From assembly GCF_028640845.1 (NCBI RefSeq), contig NC_080541.1:176370002-176434001 (forward strand): a stretch of DNA of 64,000 bases, given 5' to 3'. Shown in pieces: positions 44,701-57,640 of the stretch. The position numbers and the translations under genes were made by a program. The number at the start of each line of letters is the position of its first letter. Position 1 is the first letter of the stretch. The stretch is from Ahaetulla prasina (Eukaryota > Chordata > Lepidosauria > Squamata > Colubridae). The notes under the pieces were generated by a model. The model had not been told where the DNA came from, searched no databases, and saw nothing but the letters and a program-made list of their open reading frames with translations.

Positions 44701-47700
44701 AAATAAAATGTTATTAGCATATTCATAACATCTTATCTATTTTTTAATGACTGGTTCCAGTGGCTTCATACAGAACCATCAAGATATCTTGGGCTCAGTA
44801 ATATAGAAAAGAGAAGTGGGTATGGGGAATTTTTATTGAGAATATCATGGTACACAACTACCGAAAAATCAGGCTGTTATAAATTAACAGTTCTGTTGTG
44901 CAGAACAAATGAGGCATTCACTAGGCCTAAGGTTTCTTGATTTTAACCTGGCACTACTATGGTAGTGCATGTTACAATTGAGTGGTAAATACAACCTTAG
45001 TATATATTTTAGCACAGGTAGACATTTCTACAGTTTAGGGCACTTTTGCCTTATAATATGCCTCCTTGAATTGCATGCATATACTCTGCATAATTGTGTT
45101 CACTGGAATATCAGAATCCAAGCTATATATCAAATGGCAGCATGGAGTTGACTGGACAGATCAGTTATGCACTGGCACACACTTTATGCAAAAATTTATC
45201 AGAGGATTTGGTGCTTGCCTGGACCTCCTCTTGTCTCTTTGCTGGTTCTGTTGGAATTGTTGCTTTAGGAGATGAAATTGCAGCTTTGTCTGAGAACTTG
45301 AGAGTTTAAACCTGTTACGAATCCACTGAATATGTTAGCGATTTCTGAAATTAAATTTTGGAACTTAAAAGAGATAATAAAATTAGAAAATAAACAAAGA
45401 AGCACAAAGAAAAATATATGAAGAAAGGCTAAAGATTAGGACTTTCTTGTAATATTCTGTCTTATCTGTTAATATTCCAACATATATAAAATAATGGATT
45501 TAAACAAAATAAAAAAAAATCAAGAATCGGATCCTGAGCTGACCAGTGAATTGCCAATGAAATTAACAAGCAGCAGGTTTAACAGAAGCATATAAACTAT
45601 TTTCACAAGACTCATGGTTTATGTGGAGGAGGCTGCTGTCAGTTCTTGGCAACAACCATAATAAAAACCCCTGAACAAATTAATGGAAGATAAGCGTATC
45701 AATTGGCCTTTTATTAGGATGTGGTGGGCATCTATCCTAATGCTTAGGACATCTCGAAACTTGAAAATTAATGATTGGAATGGGGTGACTAAGAGTATGT
45801 TGTTATACTTAGTGGAGCATCTTTATCTGACTGAGTTGGTAGAATTGTTAGTTTGATCGAAGCATTAAGTTTATATATTTTACTATAAGGAAAAATAGCT
45901 TAGCTGATACAAAATAACCTGTGTAATTAGCATTCCTACTCTCAAACATCTACTCAACTATCTAGTCTGGAGACAGTTCTTAAAGAAATGTGACAGAGAT
46001 GCTGTTTGTCTGAAATTAAAATTTGCTACAAGTTGTTCTTGTTTTCTTCATTGCTAGCATATTGTACAGTTTGCATTTTTTAAAAATTGGTTTCTGTACA
46101 TCTTGTTGCTAAGTGGAAGGCCTTTTTTATTTACCTAGGCTTTTAAATTGTATTTAATTCAGATCGTTTTAAAGTTTGGTGATCAGTTTGCTGCTGCATA
46201 ATTTGCATTGTGTCTTTATTTTGTATTTTGTTTGATTTTACTGCACATGTTTTAATTCAGATTGTATTTTGACATGCTTTACTGTAAACCAGTGTGACAA
46301 CTTTGGCTGCCGGGCAAGTTTAAATTTTTTAATAAACAAATAAACTTTATTCTTTCATCTCGTTGCATGAGATCAACTTGTTGGTCATGTGGTAACTGAA
46401 ATGATACTGGTAACTGTCCAATTATTGATATGTATAGGCAGATGCATTGATCTTGATCCAGGAAGGAAGGTGTGTTTTCTCTTGTCTCTCACTCCTGGAA
46501 GGGTGAATGTGGCCAGCGTGCTACCCCTTTGCCTTTAAATCTGTCATGCAGCTGTCTTGAACTCTGGAAATCCTTTCACTCTCTCCCTCATCTTGTTAAC
46601 ATGTGTTGCCTTTGGGGTAATCAGGGAAAAAATATTATGTCCTTTTACAATTACCGGGTTTTGGAATATTAAAATGTCTCGCTGCATCGGCAGTGTTATT
46701 TTGATTGGTATTCTAACCTTTGACTAGCCCATAAAGCGAGCCGCTCTTGGAGCCAATATTGCAGGACTGAAATTTAATTCCGAAATGATTCCAGATAATA
46801 GGGAGACAGATAATATATGCATGAAGGATATTATGTTTGGACTAAATGCAGCAGGGCCAGGGCTTGGGAGTTGAATAATAGCCCAGAGTGAGTTATAATC
46901 TGTGGGACAGAAATACCTTACTGTCAGGGCCAGGAGAGGAACTCTTAAATCAAAGAGAAAGAGCTAGCGGGTAGTCACTGGAGACAAAAAGGGCATCCAA
47001 AGAGGCCTTATAAGAAACTGAAGTATACTCACTGAAGTGTACACTGCAAACAGTTCTCTAACCTGGATGCATAAATATCATTTACAAATAAAAGTCAAAT
47101 TTGTGGAAATAGAATGCGAGTTTTGAAAACAAATTTCAGGGTTTTTAAATTTATTTTTTGCTTTTTTCATACTTGTGCCTAGGGTATATACTGGTAGTAA
47201 AGGCATAGTGCAACTACAGAAATGGAAAAAAGAGCTATTTAGCATCCATTTCAAATATCAGTAGAATGTAGTTCAGTGGGTCAGCACTCCTTGTATGCTT
47301 GTTGTTTAAAGAAAGAAATAGCAGCCGCTCCTTATCCATAGGGCCCTTCTTGCCATTTTTGAAAAGTTAATGTGGATGACTTTATTCTCTCAGGGTAAAG
47401 CCATTTGTAGCGATTCATTTTACCTGTGCTGGAAAATTTAAATATATTGAAGCATTTAAATATATTGTAAAGGACTACTTTTTTAAAGTTTTAAATATTC
47501 TCACTGGGTGCTTTTGGCTAATTTTATTTTTGACTCTTGTTTTAGTGTTATTTTTAAATACTATCTGACACTAATTTTCTTGTTTGAGCTCATTGGTATT
47601 GGTGTATTAAGAAAACAGGTTTGGGATTATCATGGGATAATATTTGTTGAAGGCTAAAGTTAAGGCTGGCATTGAACAGCATTTAATCTAACTTCAGTTG

Positions 47701-48369
47701 ACAAAATAAAACACAGATGACAAAAGTTCTAGCTCTTGCTCACTTGGCATTGAATTGCATTTATCTCAAAGCCTATCTTTAATTTATTGCTATAAAAGAT
47801 TTTACTTTATATATTGAAAACAAAAAGGGTTTTTTCAAATAATGCTTGTGCTTTTTTATACATTTCTAACTAACATTCATCATATGTATATAACATAATG
47901 TAATGCAGCAAATGGTAGACTTCATCTACAGCTGGTCCAGACCAATCCAGCTTGTTAGCTGTACATCACTGTCCTGGGGTGACCCATCCTGAAATGTTAG
48001 GCTATGATGCTTAAACATTTGTGCTCGTTGTTTATAATCCTTCTAGTTGCCATCTGGTCTTGTCTGTGATGGTTGATGTGTGGCTGCATAGGCTAATTGC
48101 TAACATAGACCTCTGCCTGCTATTTTTGCCTGAATGCTGTTGCTGCACAGTGCCACAATTAAGGGGTTTATAATATTAAATGGCATTTTTAACAGCTTCT
48201 TTTAAAAAGTTTTATTTAACAGAAGAATGTATATTCTGTTATATTACAAATATATTATTGGCTGTACTGGAAGAGATGACAGCCAGAATCAAATTTGGAG
48301 ATTTATTTATTGACTGGCCAAAGGCTGTAATAAAAAATTCATTCATTCAACTTGGAGGTTAAAATTCTA
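44701..48369. other. Intronic DNA; possible conserved block near 46.65-46.86 kb
   Basis: No exon is supported. 46080-46345 may be a very old L2-like 3' end. 46670-46860 is compositionally distinct, with retained CpGs in an AT-rich setting and motifs such as TTAATTCCGAAATGATTCC; it might be a conserved non-coding element, untested. Confidence 0.35.
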
Positions 48370-49090
48370 AGAATGTGAGATATGCAGATGATGCCATTTT
48401 TAAATTAAAGTAAGACTTCAAAAGCTCTTCTTGAACACAAAAATGGAAATTGAAAATTTGGGTTAATATTAAATACTAAGAAAACAAAGAAACTGTCAAT
48501 CAACATAATTAGTAAACTTACAATTGATAGCGAAGGGTAAACGTGATAGATATCTTTGTCTTCCTGAGTTTAAAAACAGATTAAGATGGATAGTGTGGAG
48601 GAGAACTAAAGAAATTAATCCTAAAAAAAAAGGACAGTGACAAGATCAGAAAGGTAAGGAATTTCTACGACAACAAGAATCAGAGTAGAATTTTCTAGAA
48701 CGTATAGAATCAGAGGACTAGAAGGTAATTAAGCAAGGTATTTCTTGTTCTAATGAATGGATATGAAAGAGAAAAAAGATGGGGACCTTTGATTTATGGA
48801 TTTGAAGACTTTTACTAAGAACAATATGTATTGCAAGAACCAGTTGGCTCTAAATGAAATAAAGGCCGACTGTTCCACTGAGACAATGATCAGCATTCAC
48901 TTTGGGCATGTGATGTGATTGGTTGATGAATTTGAAAAAAAACATTACATTTGGCAAGATTGAGGGACGGAGAAAGTTATAGACCTGTGCATGAATATTA
49001 TTAAAATATAATTAAAATCATTGGAATATCCTTGGAGGAAATATATATTATTGCTTGGAATTGTTTGAAGTTATAGGCATTTATCCACTA
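48370..49090 (+). mobile_element. Degenerate Bov-B (RTE) relic
   Basis: Broken translation on the + strand still shows NVRYADDAIF (48370-48400; RT catalytic ADD), a TKKTKK-type segment (48472-48490), and NLKKNITFGKIEGRRK (about 48930-48980), matching the Bov-B 'SLEKTLMLGKIEGRRRRG' C-terminal region. Numerous stops, deletions and AT-drift indicate an old copy in the opposite orientation to that at 39950. Confidence 0.72.
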
Positions 49091-49216
49091 ACTTTATGAT
49101 AGCAACTATTGCTTTAGACAGAATTGAGTAATTTTTTTTTCAAAATGTAAACTTTTAAAAATGTATATGATGTCTTAATATATATGTGTTTGTGTTTGTG
49201 TATGTGTATGTGTGTA

Positions 49217-49307
<91 letters not shown>

Positions 49308-49316
49308 ATCTATCTA
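49217..49316. repeat. Bkm-type array (TCTG)5(TCTA)20
   Basis: Five TCTG units (49217-49236) are followed by about twenty TCTA units to 49316, with one TCTT variant at 49301. On the other strand this is (GATA)n(GACA)n, the composition of the Bkm satellite first described from snakes. A GT-rich tract precedes it. Confidence 0.96.
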
Positions 49317-49819
49317 AAATGTGAGTCCTCTTTTTAAAAAAAATTAGCATAAATTATAGAAATGCTAGGATTAAAATTTGCAATCTGAGACAAATACACT
49401 TTGAAAATGTGTTCCACTCCATATGCATCAAGAAGTGATTATTATATCACAAGATTTTTCTTTCTTCCTTTTGTGGATGTGTACATGTATTAGTTTGTGT
49501 AATCTCTAAGTAAAGTAGTAAGTAGAGCAAGTTGGGTACCTAATGGTAGAGAAAGGGTTTTTAAAATGTGTTCCTGTATCGTTGTATCCTGAGTTTTGAA
49601 GGTATGGCAAAAATAAAACAAAAATCTTTCCATCCTATGCGATCAACTGTATTAATGATGTTGCCAATTAGAAAAAAAAAGTCTATGGGGTTCTGAAAAG
49701 TAAAACTTTTTTATGAAGCTGTTGGTAACCATTGTCTGACTATTGCAAAAATTGGCTGTTGATCAAAGAAATGTACATATCCTGGCTGCAGCCTGATTTG
49801 GAATGAGAAGCCCTTGTGA
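49317..49819. other. Intronic DNA, nothing recognised
   Basis: AT-rich; no feature supported. Confidence 0.4.
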
Positions 49820-50130
49820 CAAGGGCTTTTATCACTTCAAGCTTAAATTACTGCAATGTGCCATTCTTGCTGTTGTTTTTGAGGACTACATGGAAATTAT
49901 AGTTGGTTGGGAGTACAGCTGTCTGCTTACTGGCAGGTGAGACTCACTATGTACTGGCTGTCAATGGATTTTCAAATCCAGTTCAAATAACTGGTGTTAA
50001 CATATAAAGTCCTATATAGTTTGGCTCAGGGATAATGTACAGACCTCCAAATAGAATCTTCTGGGTCCATGTAATCTTCTCAAAAAGGAGTGCTTTAGAC
50101 TCCTGCCCTGTGTGAGTTCAGATGTAATGT
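49820..50130 (+). mobile_element. Old L2 relic, C-terminal coding part
   Basis: The + strand contains LNYCNVPFL-like sequence (about 49843-49870), matching L2 'SRLDYCNAL', a SNPVQ-type 'FKVL' stretch (49970-50000) and the SPI-FG-G region (about 50008-50035). It is a decayed fragment of the segment after the RT domain. It lies shortly before the foldback element at 50197. Confidence 0.65.
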
Positions 50131-50196
50131 ACAGCCTTAAAAAACTTTGTAAATTGTTGAGATAACACACTACGGATGGTCCTTCATTAACAAATA

Positions 50197-50944
50197 TCGT
50201 GTTTCCCCGAAAATGATAGGGTCTTATATTCTTTTGAACCCCAAAATAAGGGCTTGGCCTTATTATCTGGAGAGGGGTGTCTTATTATTTTGGTGGTGGA
50301 GGCGGCGGCGAGCATGGGACTGGATGTTCCATTGTCACTGCCGCCTCCCCTCCCTGTTCTTCATGCCGGCCAAGTGGCTGGCCACCGCTGTCCTGACATG
50401 TCTCGCTGCCACCACTGCCTCTGCAAGGCTTGTGCCGTTGCATGCATGAACTGCAGCACCACTGCAAGCTTCATCATACCAGCACAGCTGGCGTCCTGCT
50501 GCTTGTGGCTACACTGGTATATCAAACCTTGCGGCAGTGCTGCCGTTTGTGCATGCAAGGGCACAGGCCTTGCAGAGTCTTGCTCCACGAGGCTCATCAT
50601 CAGCACGATGAGTCTCACAAAGACTCATTTCTGACAGGTGGGGCGGGGGAGAAGCGAGATGCATGGAGTGAGACATGGCCTCCCTTGCTGTCTCTTCTCC
50701 CCCCCTCCTCGCCGGGCATGGCAGACCTCCTGTCCCTTGCTTAGCCACGCATCCCCTTTAGGGATGCAATTTGGGGTGGCAAGTTGGGGGGGCAAGAAGT
50801 GGGATGCGTGTCTTACCTTTCAAGCTCCATGGTGTTCCTTGGCGTTGTGTCCAGGAAAACACGTTTAAAAAAAAAACACTTCGCAAGTTCAATCAAACTT
50901 CAATCAAACTTATCCGGAGAGGTCTTAGTTTTGGGGAAACACGG
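50197..50944. mobile_element. TA-flanked foldback DNA transposon, 748 bp
   Basis: Ends TCGTGTTTCCCCGAAAATGA and the reverse of CCGTGTTTCCCCAAAACTAA are inverted and flanked by TA (50195-50196, 50945-50946). It belongs with 22550-23843 and 55768-56074. The interior is GC-rich and forms an inverted repeat, 50419-50483 with 50513-50577 (CTCTGCAAGGCTTGTGCC against GGCACAGGCCTTGCAGAG), around a 30-bp loop. No transposase frame exists; overlapping frames of up to 126 codons on both strands reflect the GC-rich foldback. Confidence 0.87.
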
Positions 50945-51041
50945 TACTTGTTCATCAGCCAATTGAACTTACAATAATACTGAATTTGTGAAATTTATGA
51001 GTTCCACCTGTTGCAGTGCTCCTGTGGTCATGGGGTTGTAG

Positions 51042-51264
51042 CAGTGGTGAAATTCAATTTTTTTTTTACTACTGGTTCTGTGGGTGTGGCTTGGTGGGTG
51101 TGGTGTGGCTTGGTGGGCATGGCAGGGGAAGGATACTGCAAAATCTCCATTCCCACCTCACTCTGAGGCCAGCCAGAGGTGGTATTTGCCAGTTCTCCGA
51201 ACTACTCAAAATGTCTGCTATCGGTTCTCCAGAACCTGTCAGAACCTATTGAATTTCACCCCTG
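51042..51264. mobile_element. Short hAT-like MITE, 223 bp
   Basis: Ends CAGTGGTGAAATTCAA and TTGAATTTCACCCCTG are inverted; flanks GGTTGTAG and AGTTGTAG (51034-51041, 51265-51272) are an 8-bp duplication with one mismatch. It carries the family's GTGGGTGTGGCTTGGTGGGT block near the left end and CCAGAACCTGTCAGAACC near the right. It is a close relative of 62197-62462. Confidence 0.92.
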
Positions 51265-51487
51265 AGTTGTAGTATTCAATCAGTATGCCGAGGGTATAAC
51301 CCAAAATACATATAAGACATTGAAATATATCTTTTGCATGAATGCAGTGTGGTGATGAAATTTATTTTAGTATAGACTTCTAAAACTACTTCCAGTACTG
51401 GCTTAAATCTAGAAGAGTATTAAAATTAAGGATCATGGCATCTTTTAATTAAATTTTTTAACAGCAACATTTGAGGATATAATAATG

Positions 51488-51864
51488 AAGATAGTGCTCA
51501 TTTACCAACCATAATTGGGACCCACAACTCCATTGCTAAGAACCACGGTTGTTAAATGACAAATTGTGTTACTGCATTGGACTTATGACCTTACTTCTGC
51601 TTCTGTTAAGCAAATCATTGTGGTCTTCAAAGGAGACATCATATGACTGTGACTTGCAGTTTCATTTATACTTTGTCCAATATGTTCATTAACTCTGCTT
51701 GTTGGACTCCAGCATTAAGTTGGAAGGTGCTCCCACTCACGGATAATTTTGATGATCTGGGATGCTGCGGCAGCCATAAATGCAAGGTTTGGTTGTAAAG
51801 CTGTTTTTTCTTGTAGCTTCAAAATGGTTGCTAAATAAGGCAGTTGGTAAGTGAGTACTACCTG
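51488..51864 (+). mobile_element. MITE, Tigger-like family, diverged
   Basis: TTACCAACCATAATTGGGAC, TTGCTAAGAACCACGGTTGT and the right terminus GTGAGTACTACCTG followed by TA (51865-51866) match the family at 18196. The inside is diverged and the left end approximate. Confidence 0.65.
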
Positions 51865-51866
51865 TA

Positions 51867-54555
51867 TTTTTAAGAATAGTTATGAATCTTGAAAGTTCAA
51901 ACTGAATGTAAATGTTAGAGTTAATTTATGGAATAAATATTGTTCTGAACTGTCACCTTAGAAATGGGGTGGTAGTGGTGGTGGTAATGAGCAAACATTA
52001 AGGGGGAATTTCAGAAAAGATTGCTCAGTCCCGAGAAAAAGGAAATTATAAGAAAGAACTTCCAAAATAACTTTTAGGGAACAGAGAAAATCTGGCAGGC
52101 TTTCAAGATTTGGTTATTCCACCCTGCAGCAATGAACAGCATTCCTGCAATTCCTGCCATGCTTGGGGTTTTTTTTTTGTTTTTTTGTTTTATTTTGCCT
52201 GTCTCTAAGAGTTGACATCATCATTAATTTGAAGTTAAATCTTGACCTACTTAAGACTTCCGTAACCGGAGTACACTTCAGATGCATGAACTTCACTTCT
52301 CAGAATTTTCAGAAATGCCACATTGTTGAGAAATTCTTGTTGAGTTGAAATCCATGCCTCTGGAGCGTATCCAGTTAGGGAGCTGCTTTAGTAGATGCCA
52401 ATAATCTTGACTTCTCCCTGACACCATATTCTCTGCAAGGAGAACTTTTCCTTTCTGTTACTTGGCTGGACTTCGTAAATACCTGAAATCAGCTGAGAGG
52501 CTGGAATAATTGTAGCATACTAGTGTTGAAAGAGACAAACCTGACCTTACGGTTGACCCATCATGTCCCCCAGTCAATACTGGAGCAAGAGTGAAGAAGG
52601 GATTAAAAGCAGGGCATGTCTTACAATAATCACGCAACGTGGACAGCATTCCAGGACTGGTGAGAGTGGGGAGAAAATTATTGTATACATGGAAAAGGAT
52701 GGTTGAATGGATCCCCCAAGCTGAAGAAAAAAAGAGGGATATTTCTGGAATGAATATCCATCTCGTCATTCTAATCACATTCTTTTAGGGCCTAACATTG
52801 AAGAGTTTGCAATCACTGAACAGTAGCCAAGCCTTATAGGAGCTTGTGGGCAAAGATGGTATGCTGCAGAGTTAGTTATTCCTGTGCTACGAAGTGGAGA
52901 AAATCGTTTGGTAAGATATGAGAAGATAAATCTTGCACAAGCCTCTCTTTTGTTCTCCTTACCCACTCTGTATAGCAAACATGAAGAATTCTCACTATGC
53001 AAAATCCCTTCTCATCCCTGATTCCTTTAAGGAGGGGGAGGAGGGATGAAGGTTAAATGCAGCTCTTTTGAGATTAAAGTATTAGCTGCCTCTTATGGCA
53101 GCCCAGAGGTAAGCGGTGCATTCTTCCCCCTGCCTATCTATGCAAGCAGATGTATTTTTTATCATTGGAGTTGCAAGTTGAGAGGTCAATGTTTTGTTTA
53201 GTATACTTCTGACAGATAACCTCAGTTCAGCATCTATGGCAGAAAAAGCAGCTTTTTTTTAACTATTAGAGACCACTCTGATGCCTATCCTGTTAAAAGT
53301 TGGCCTGCATCTTTCCAGTTTCCTTGATACTGTCAGAGAAAAATAACCATCAGAGCTCTGATGAATTCAGGGAGTAATACAACGTAATGATGCTGGTCAC
53401 TTTTATCTTCCTCTGTTTTGGACTTTTAATATTGACACAAGCCTTAACTTCTTCATCACTCTCTTCAAACTAAAGTTCCTGATTATGTTTGTATGAGGTA
53501 AATATCCAGTGTATCCATTGTAACATCTTCTGACCCACTTTTTCTGCTGGTGCTCATGTCATTGGGTTATTATAATTAAAAGATTGCATCTAAGTACATA
53601 TACATATATATATATAATTTCCACATCATTATTAATTTATTTTATTTGGCTTTATAGTTCTCCTGTATCTTAATTTATAGGCACAAACCATCATAAGAGT
53701 AATTCCGAACTAGATAGCAGCGGGTTTTAAAAGTTAAGTTAAGTTAAATAAATGAATGAGTTGGATGCTTAAAGTAAGCCTTGTGTGTGGATTTATAGTC
53801 TCAGGAAAATTAAAAATAAAACGATTTAAAATATAAATACAAAATCTATAATGCATTCAAACCACCAGAATTCATAAACCACAATGAAATTATTATCCAC
53901 TTAAAATCATACCTGAAATGTTGAAAATATAAAGTACAATAAGCCACAGGAATATTTTTCTGGAAATTGTGTTCTATTACTATGGCAACTACCACCAATA
54001 AGGCCTTTCTTTTCATTGTATCTGCTAGCTTCATGGGGAAAGAGTTTCTATTGGAGGATGGCCTTGAAAATTCTAATGCAGGAATTGGTTACTTGCATTT
54101 GCCTTTCTTGTAATTTCATGTGGCTTCTGGGGTAGAAGGAATTAAAAGGAAAGAAAGAAGGGAATGGAAAAGTATTTTAAAGATGTTTCTACATTTTTAA
54201 AAACCTTGGTGTTTAAATTTTTTATACAGGGATGGCATTATTTGATTATACACGGATCAATACAAAATATTCATAGGCACAATATTTTACTAATATAAAA
54301 ATGTGCACATTCTTACATAGTACTGTACCCGTAGGCAAGCTCCTTCATGAGCTCCCAGTCTATTTTCTGAATCAATTCAAGTACTGTTTTTGATTTTTCA
54401 ATATTTTATAATTTAAGACTATATTTGTGTGAGCGCTCACCTCCAGTGTACTACACTAATACCACAATGTCTACAAACTGCAGAAAATCTTTAAAATACA
54501 CTTTCATTATAATATAGATATGATCATAATATCTTGCATCATTTAGTACAAAAGA
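51867..54555. other. Intronic DNA, nothing firmly recognised
   Basis: No exon or repeat family is supported. Minus-strand frames at 52458-53002 (106 and 75 codons) have no domain. A short (TA)n tract lies near 53605. Confidence 0.4.
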
Positions 54556-55050
54556 TACTTCTTGGATTACTGCTTTGTAAGCTGCACTGATTGCCAGTGA
54601 GCTTCCAGGCACAATTCACGATGCTGGTTATCACCTATAAACCCCTTCTTGGCATAGGATCTGGTTATTTGAGGGGTAAGAGGAGAGTGGGTACTTCAAT
54701 TAAATAATGTAATCTATTGGGACCAGAAAATATGCCTTGTCTGTCTCAGTGCTTTCTCTCTGGAAGACCACCCCCAGAGATCCATATGGTTCCCGTCCTA
54801 TATCAGCTGTTCTGCAAATTTTTGAAAATTTACGTTTGCTCCCAGGGCTGAGTTTGGGTGGCTGACAAGCCTCTGTTGATTTTTTTGATATGTTAGGTTT
54901 ATCTATTCCAAACATACCTTTTTTGATATTTTTAATCTTTCCTATTTTTGAGATGTAAACTGCCCAGAATAATTGGAAGCTGAGTAGTTAATCTAATCTA
55001 ATCTAATCTAATCTAATCTAATCTAATCTAATCTAATCTAATCTAATCTA
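54556..55050 (+). mobile_element. Old L2 relic 3' part with (TAATC)n tail
   Basis: GCTGCACTGATTGCCAGTGA and CACAATTCACGATGCTGGTT correspond to L2 LHWLPV...FKVL; then CACCTATAAACCCCTTCTTG fits the YKPLLG region, and AACTGCCCAGAATAATTGGA (54959-54978) the L2 3' terminus. The tail is about 12 copies of TAATC (54989-55050), an expanded 3' repeat. Coding capacity is lost. Confidence 0.75.
54989..55050 (+). repeat. (TAATC)12 microsatellite
   Basis: About twelve perfect pentamers directly at the L2 3' end, so they probably grew from the element's tail repeat. Confidence 0.95.
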
Positions 55051-55765
55051 AGTTAGTTAGTGACTATTTAAAAAATAGATGTACATAGAATTATACAGTA
55101 TGTCGCCACACCTGCAAATTGCAACAACCTGAATAACTGAGGCTAGGCTATTTCTGTAAGATTATAATTGGCATACATGCCTGCAAACATGATATTTCTG
55201 AGGAAGTGCAACTCCTTACAACATGAAGACCCCTATTCTTTTGTTTAAATAAATTTTCACAATTCTTTAACCTCCTTTTCATTAAGTTTCTGTGTTGTCT
55301 TTCACCTTGTTCATTGCACAGTATTTCCACAATTTGTCTATTTACATACATTTATACATAACTCTATCTCTTTTATTTGTTTTATTGCAGTAGTTTTATA
55401 TTGGGGAGTTCAAAGTTATCCAAAAAAATTCAGCAGCCTATCAAAAAATGAACAAACAATTCTATAATAATGATTAGAACATTGAAAAATCATAACAAAA
55501 TCACATAACATGTAACAAATACAATTTGCCTTCCAGTGTGGGCGCCTCTTGAACCTCATGGGAGAGGCTTTTCCAAGATTGAGGTGCTGCCAAGAAGTTT
55601 GTCCTTGAGGTCCCATTTTTCTTACTTGCCAGAGAAAAGAAATCAAAAGCATAGCAGGTTCACTTAGATGGAAATGAACCTTGATCTAACTGGAACTGAG
55701 CAATTTCTGTCAGTTCACTTCTTCACTGATTTCATCCAAATATTACATAATATAGGATCCTATAC
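55051..55765. other. Intronic DNA, nothing recognised
   Basis: AT-rich with no supported feature. Confidence 0.4.
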
Positions 55766-55767
55766 TA

Positions 55768-56074
55768 CCGTGTTTCCCTGAAAATAAGACATCCCCTGAT
55801 AATAAACCCTCCCTCTAAAATAAACCCTGCCCCAAAAATAAGCCCTCCCCAAAAATAAGTCCTCCTCAAAAATATTTAAATGCATTTACAGCCAGTCCCT
55901 GCCATTTCCTCTGGTTAAAGTTAGGGAGACAGAGCTGGAAATCAGGTAAGATGGAAAGAGGAGCCCGTCTTGCTCCACGCACCAAAATAATAAGACCTCC
56001 CCGAAAATAAGGCCAAGCACTTATTTTGGGGTTAAAAAAAAATAAGACAGAGTCTTATTTCTGGGGAAACACGG
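55768..56074. mobile_element. TA-flanked TIR element, 307 bp, third family copy
   Basis: Ends CCGTGTTTCCCTGAAAATAA and its inverted partner (TTATTTCTGGGGAAACACGG) are the clearest termini of this family, flanked by TA (55766-55767, 56075-56076). The interior repeats AAAATAAGCCCTCCCC-like blocks, which makes an internal tandem array of the terminal motif. It lacks the GC-rich payload seen at 22550 and 50197. Confidence 0.9.
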
Positions 56075-56076
56075 TA

Positions 56077-57640
56077 TAATTTTAAACCTGCAAAAGTTTT
56101 CTAGAAGTATTTTCTGGAATTGGCTGTTCCATTCCTGTAATTCCTATACTATACAGTAGTATTTCTTAACCTTGGCAACTTTAAAATATATGGACTTCCA
56201 ACTCCCAGAATTCCCTTTGGTTTTATGTCATTTTTGTTGAAGGAATCAGAAGTATTGTAATTATTTTGAGTATAAAAGCATAGAAAGCACTTTTAAAAAT
56301 CTTGTACTTTAAAAATAGTTTTCAGTTTAAAATGATTTTAAAACACACATTTATAATTTGCTCTTTACTAATCTTGATATTTGTAGAAAAATACAAAGAG
56401 CAACTTTTAAACTAATATTTCAAATGCAGAAGTGAAAGCTAATATCATATAGTACAACCTTTTTTCATATGAAATATGGTTTTATAATGTGCTCATCGCT
56501 GAAGAATGTCCCAAGGCCAGCACTGCAGCTAACATCTTCCTGAAGTGATAGAAATGTGTTAATGTAAGTAACTGAAAAATCACACATCTTCACTCTAAAG
56601 AGGTATAATAATGATGGTGTTAAGGTTTGTTAGTACAGTAAAAGATACGTTTCTGATCTGTAAGGAATGTACATTTTTAAGTACAACTCAAACAATTAGA
56701 ATCCATTTATGAATGTTCTTGCTAAAAAGGTTCTCTACTGTATGTTTAGAAAACTCTTTCAATTATTTGTCAAATAATGTTGTCCAAGTGAATGGTCTCT
56801 AAATTTGTGGTCCGGAGATCAGAGATAACCTTCTGAGACTCTTTGTGATTTTCTTTATTAATATTTTAAGAATTGTTTAAGGGGGCTAGTTTGATTTTAT
56901 TTCCCACTTAGCTTTCAGTTCTCTTGTGCAAATGTTTGAGATGGTAAATCTTTCAAACAAGAGTATACCAGTTCTTGACTTCAAGGTTTTGTTATAAGAC
57001 TCTGACAGGTGAGGAATTGTTCCTTTGTAAGGTAATGGGTATTGGGATAGCTCGGCTATAAAGTCTTGTGGTGTTTTTCTTTGCTTCAGTTTTTTGTTTC
57101 ACTACTGATATTTGGTCCTAGATATCTCCAGGCCCTTGGGACCTGCCAAATTTCTCAAAGCAAAAAGCTTTCAAAGGTCATGTATTATTCTCATTGATCC
57201 ATATATTCTGTTCATGAGTAGCAGGACTGTGGCTGACAGCATGGCACTTGTTTTTTTGCTTTTATTATTCAGAGTTAGACATTTGTAAGTGGCCTTACAA
57301 ATATTATATCGCAGAGCTTCTCTCTTGCAAGGAGGAGGATCATCATTGTCTGTTTGGGCAATTGAGTTGGCCTTCAATCTGTTGTGGTTATCCAATCAGG
57401 ATGCATGAGTGATCAAGAGTCTTCCAGAATTAGGAATGAGTGAGGTTGGCCAGATGAATTTGTGCAAAATTCCCTGCCACCGGTGCTAACGAATAGGAGC
57501 TGCAAGACTGGGAGGACCCCCAAATTGCACACCAACTCTATTTTGGAAAGATCTGTGCTGTTAAAAATTAAGATTAACAGTTCTTTGGATCCCAGGGTCC
57601 AAAATCCAAAAGTCACTCCATCTTTGTATAGTTTTGTTTA
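56077..57640. other. Intronic DNA, nothing recognised
   Basis: No exon, RNA gene or repeat family recognised. Confidence 0.4.

Noticed and set aside
50213..50868. Six overlapping Cys/His/Ala-rich frames
   Set aside because: They lie in the GC-rich foldback of a TA-flanked transposon and occur on both strands.
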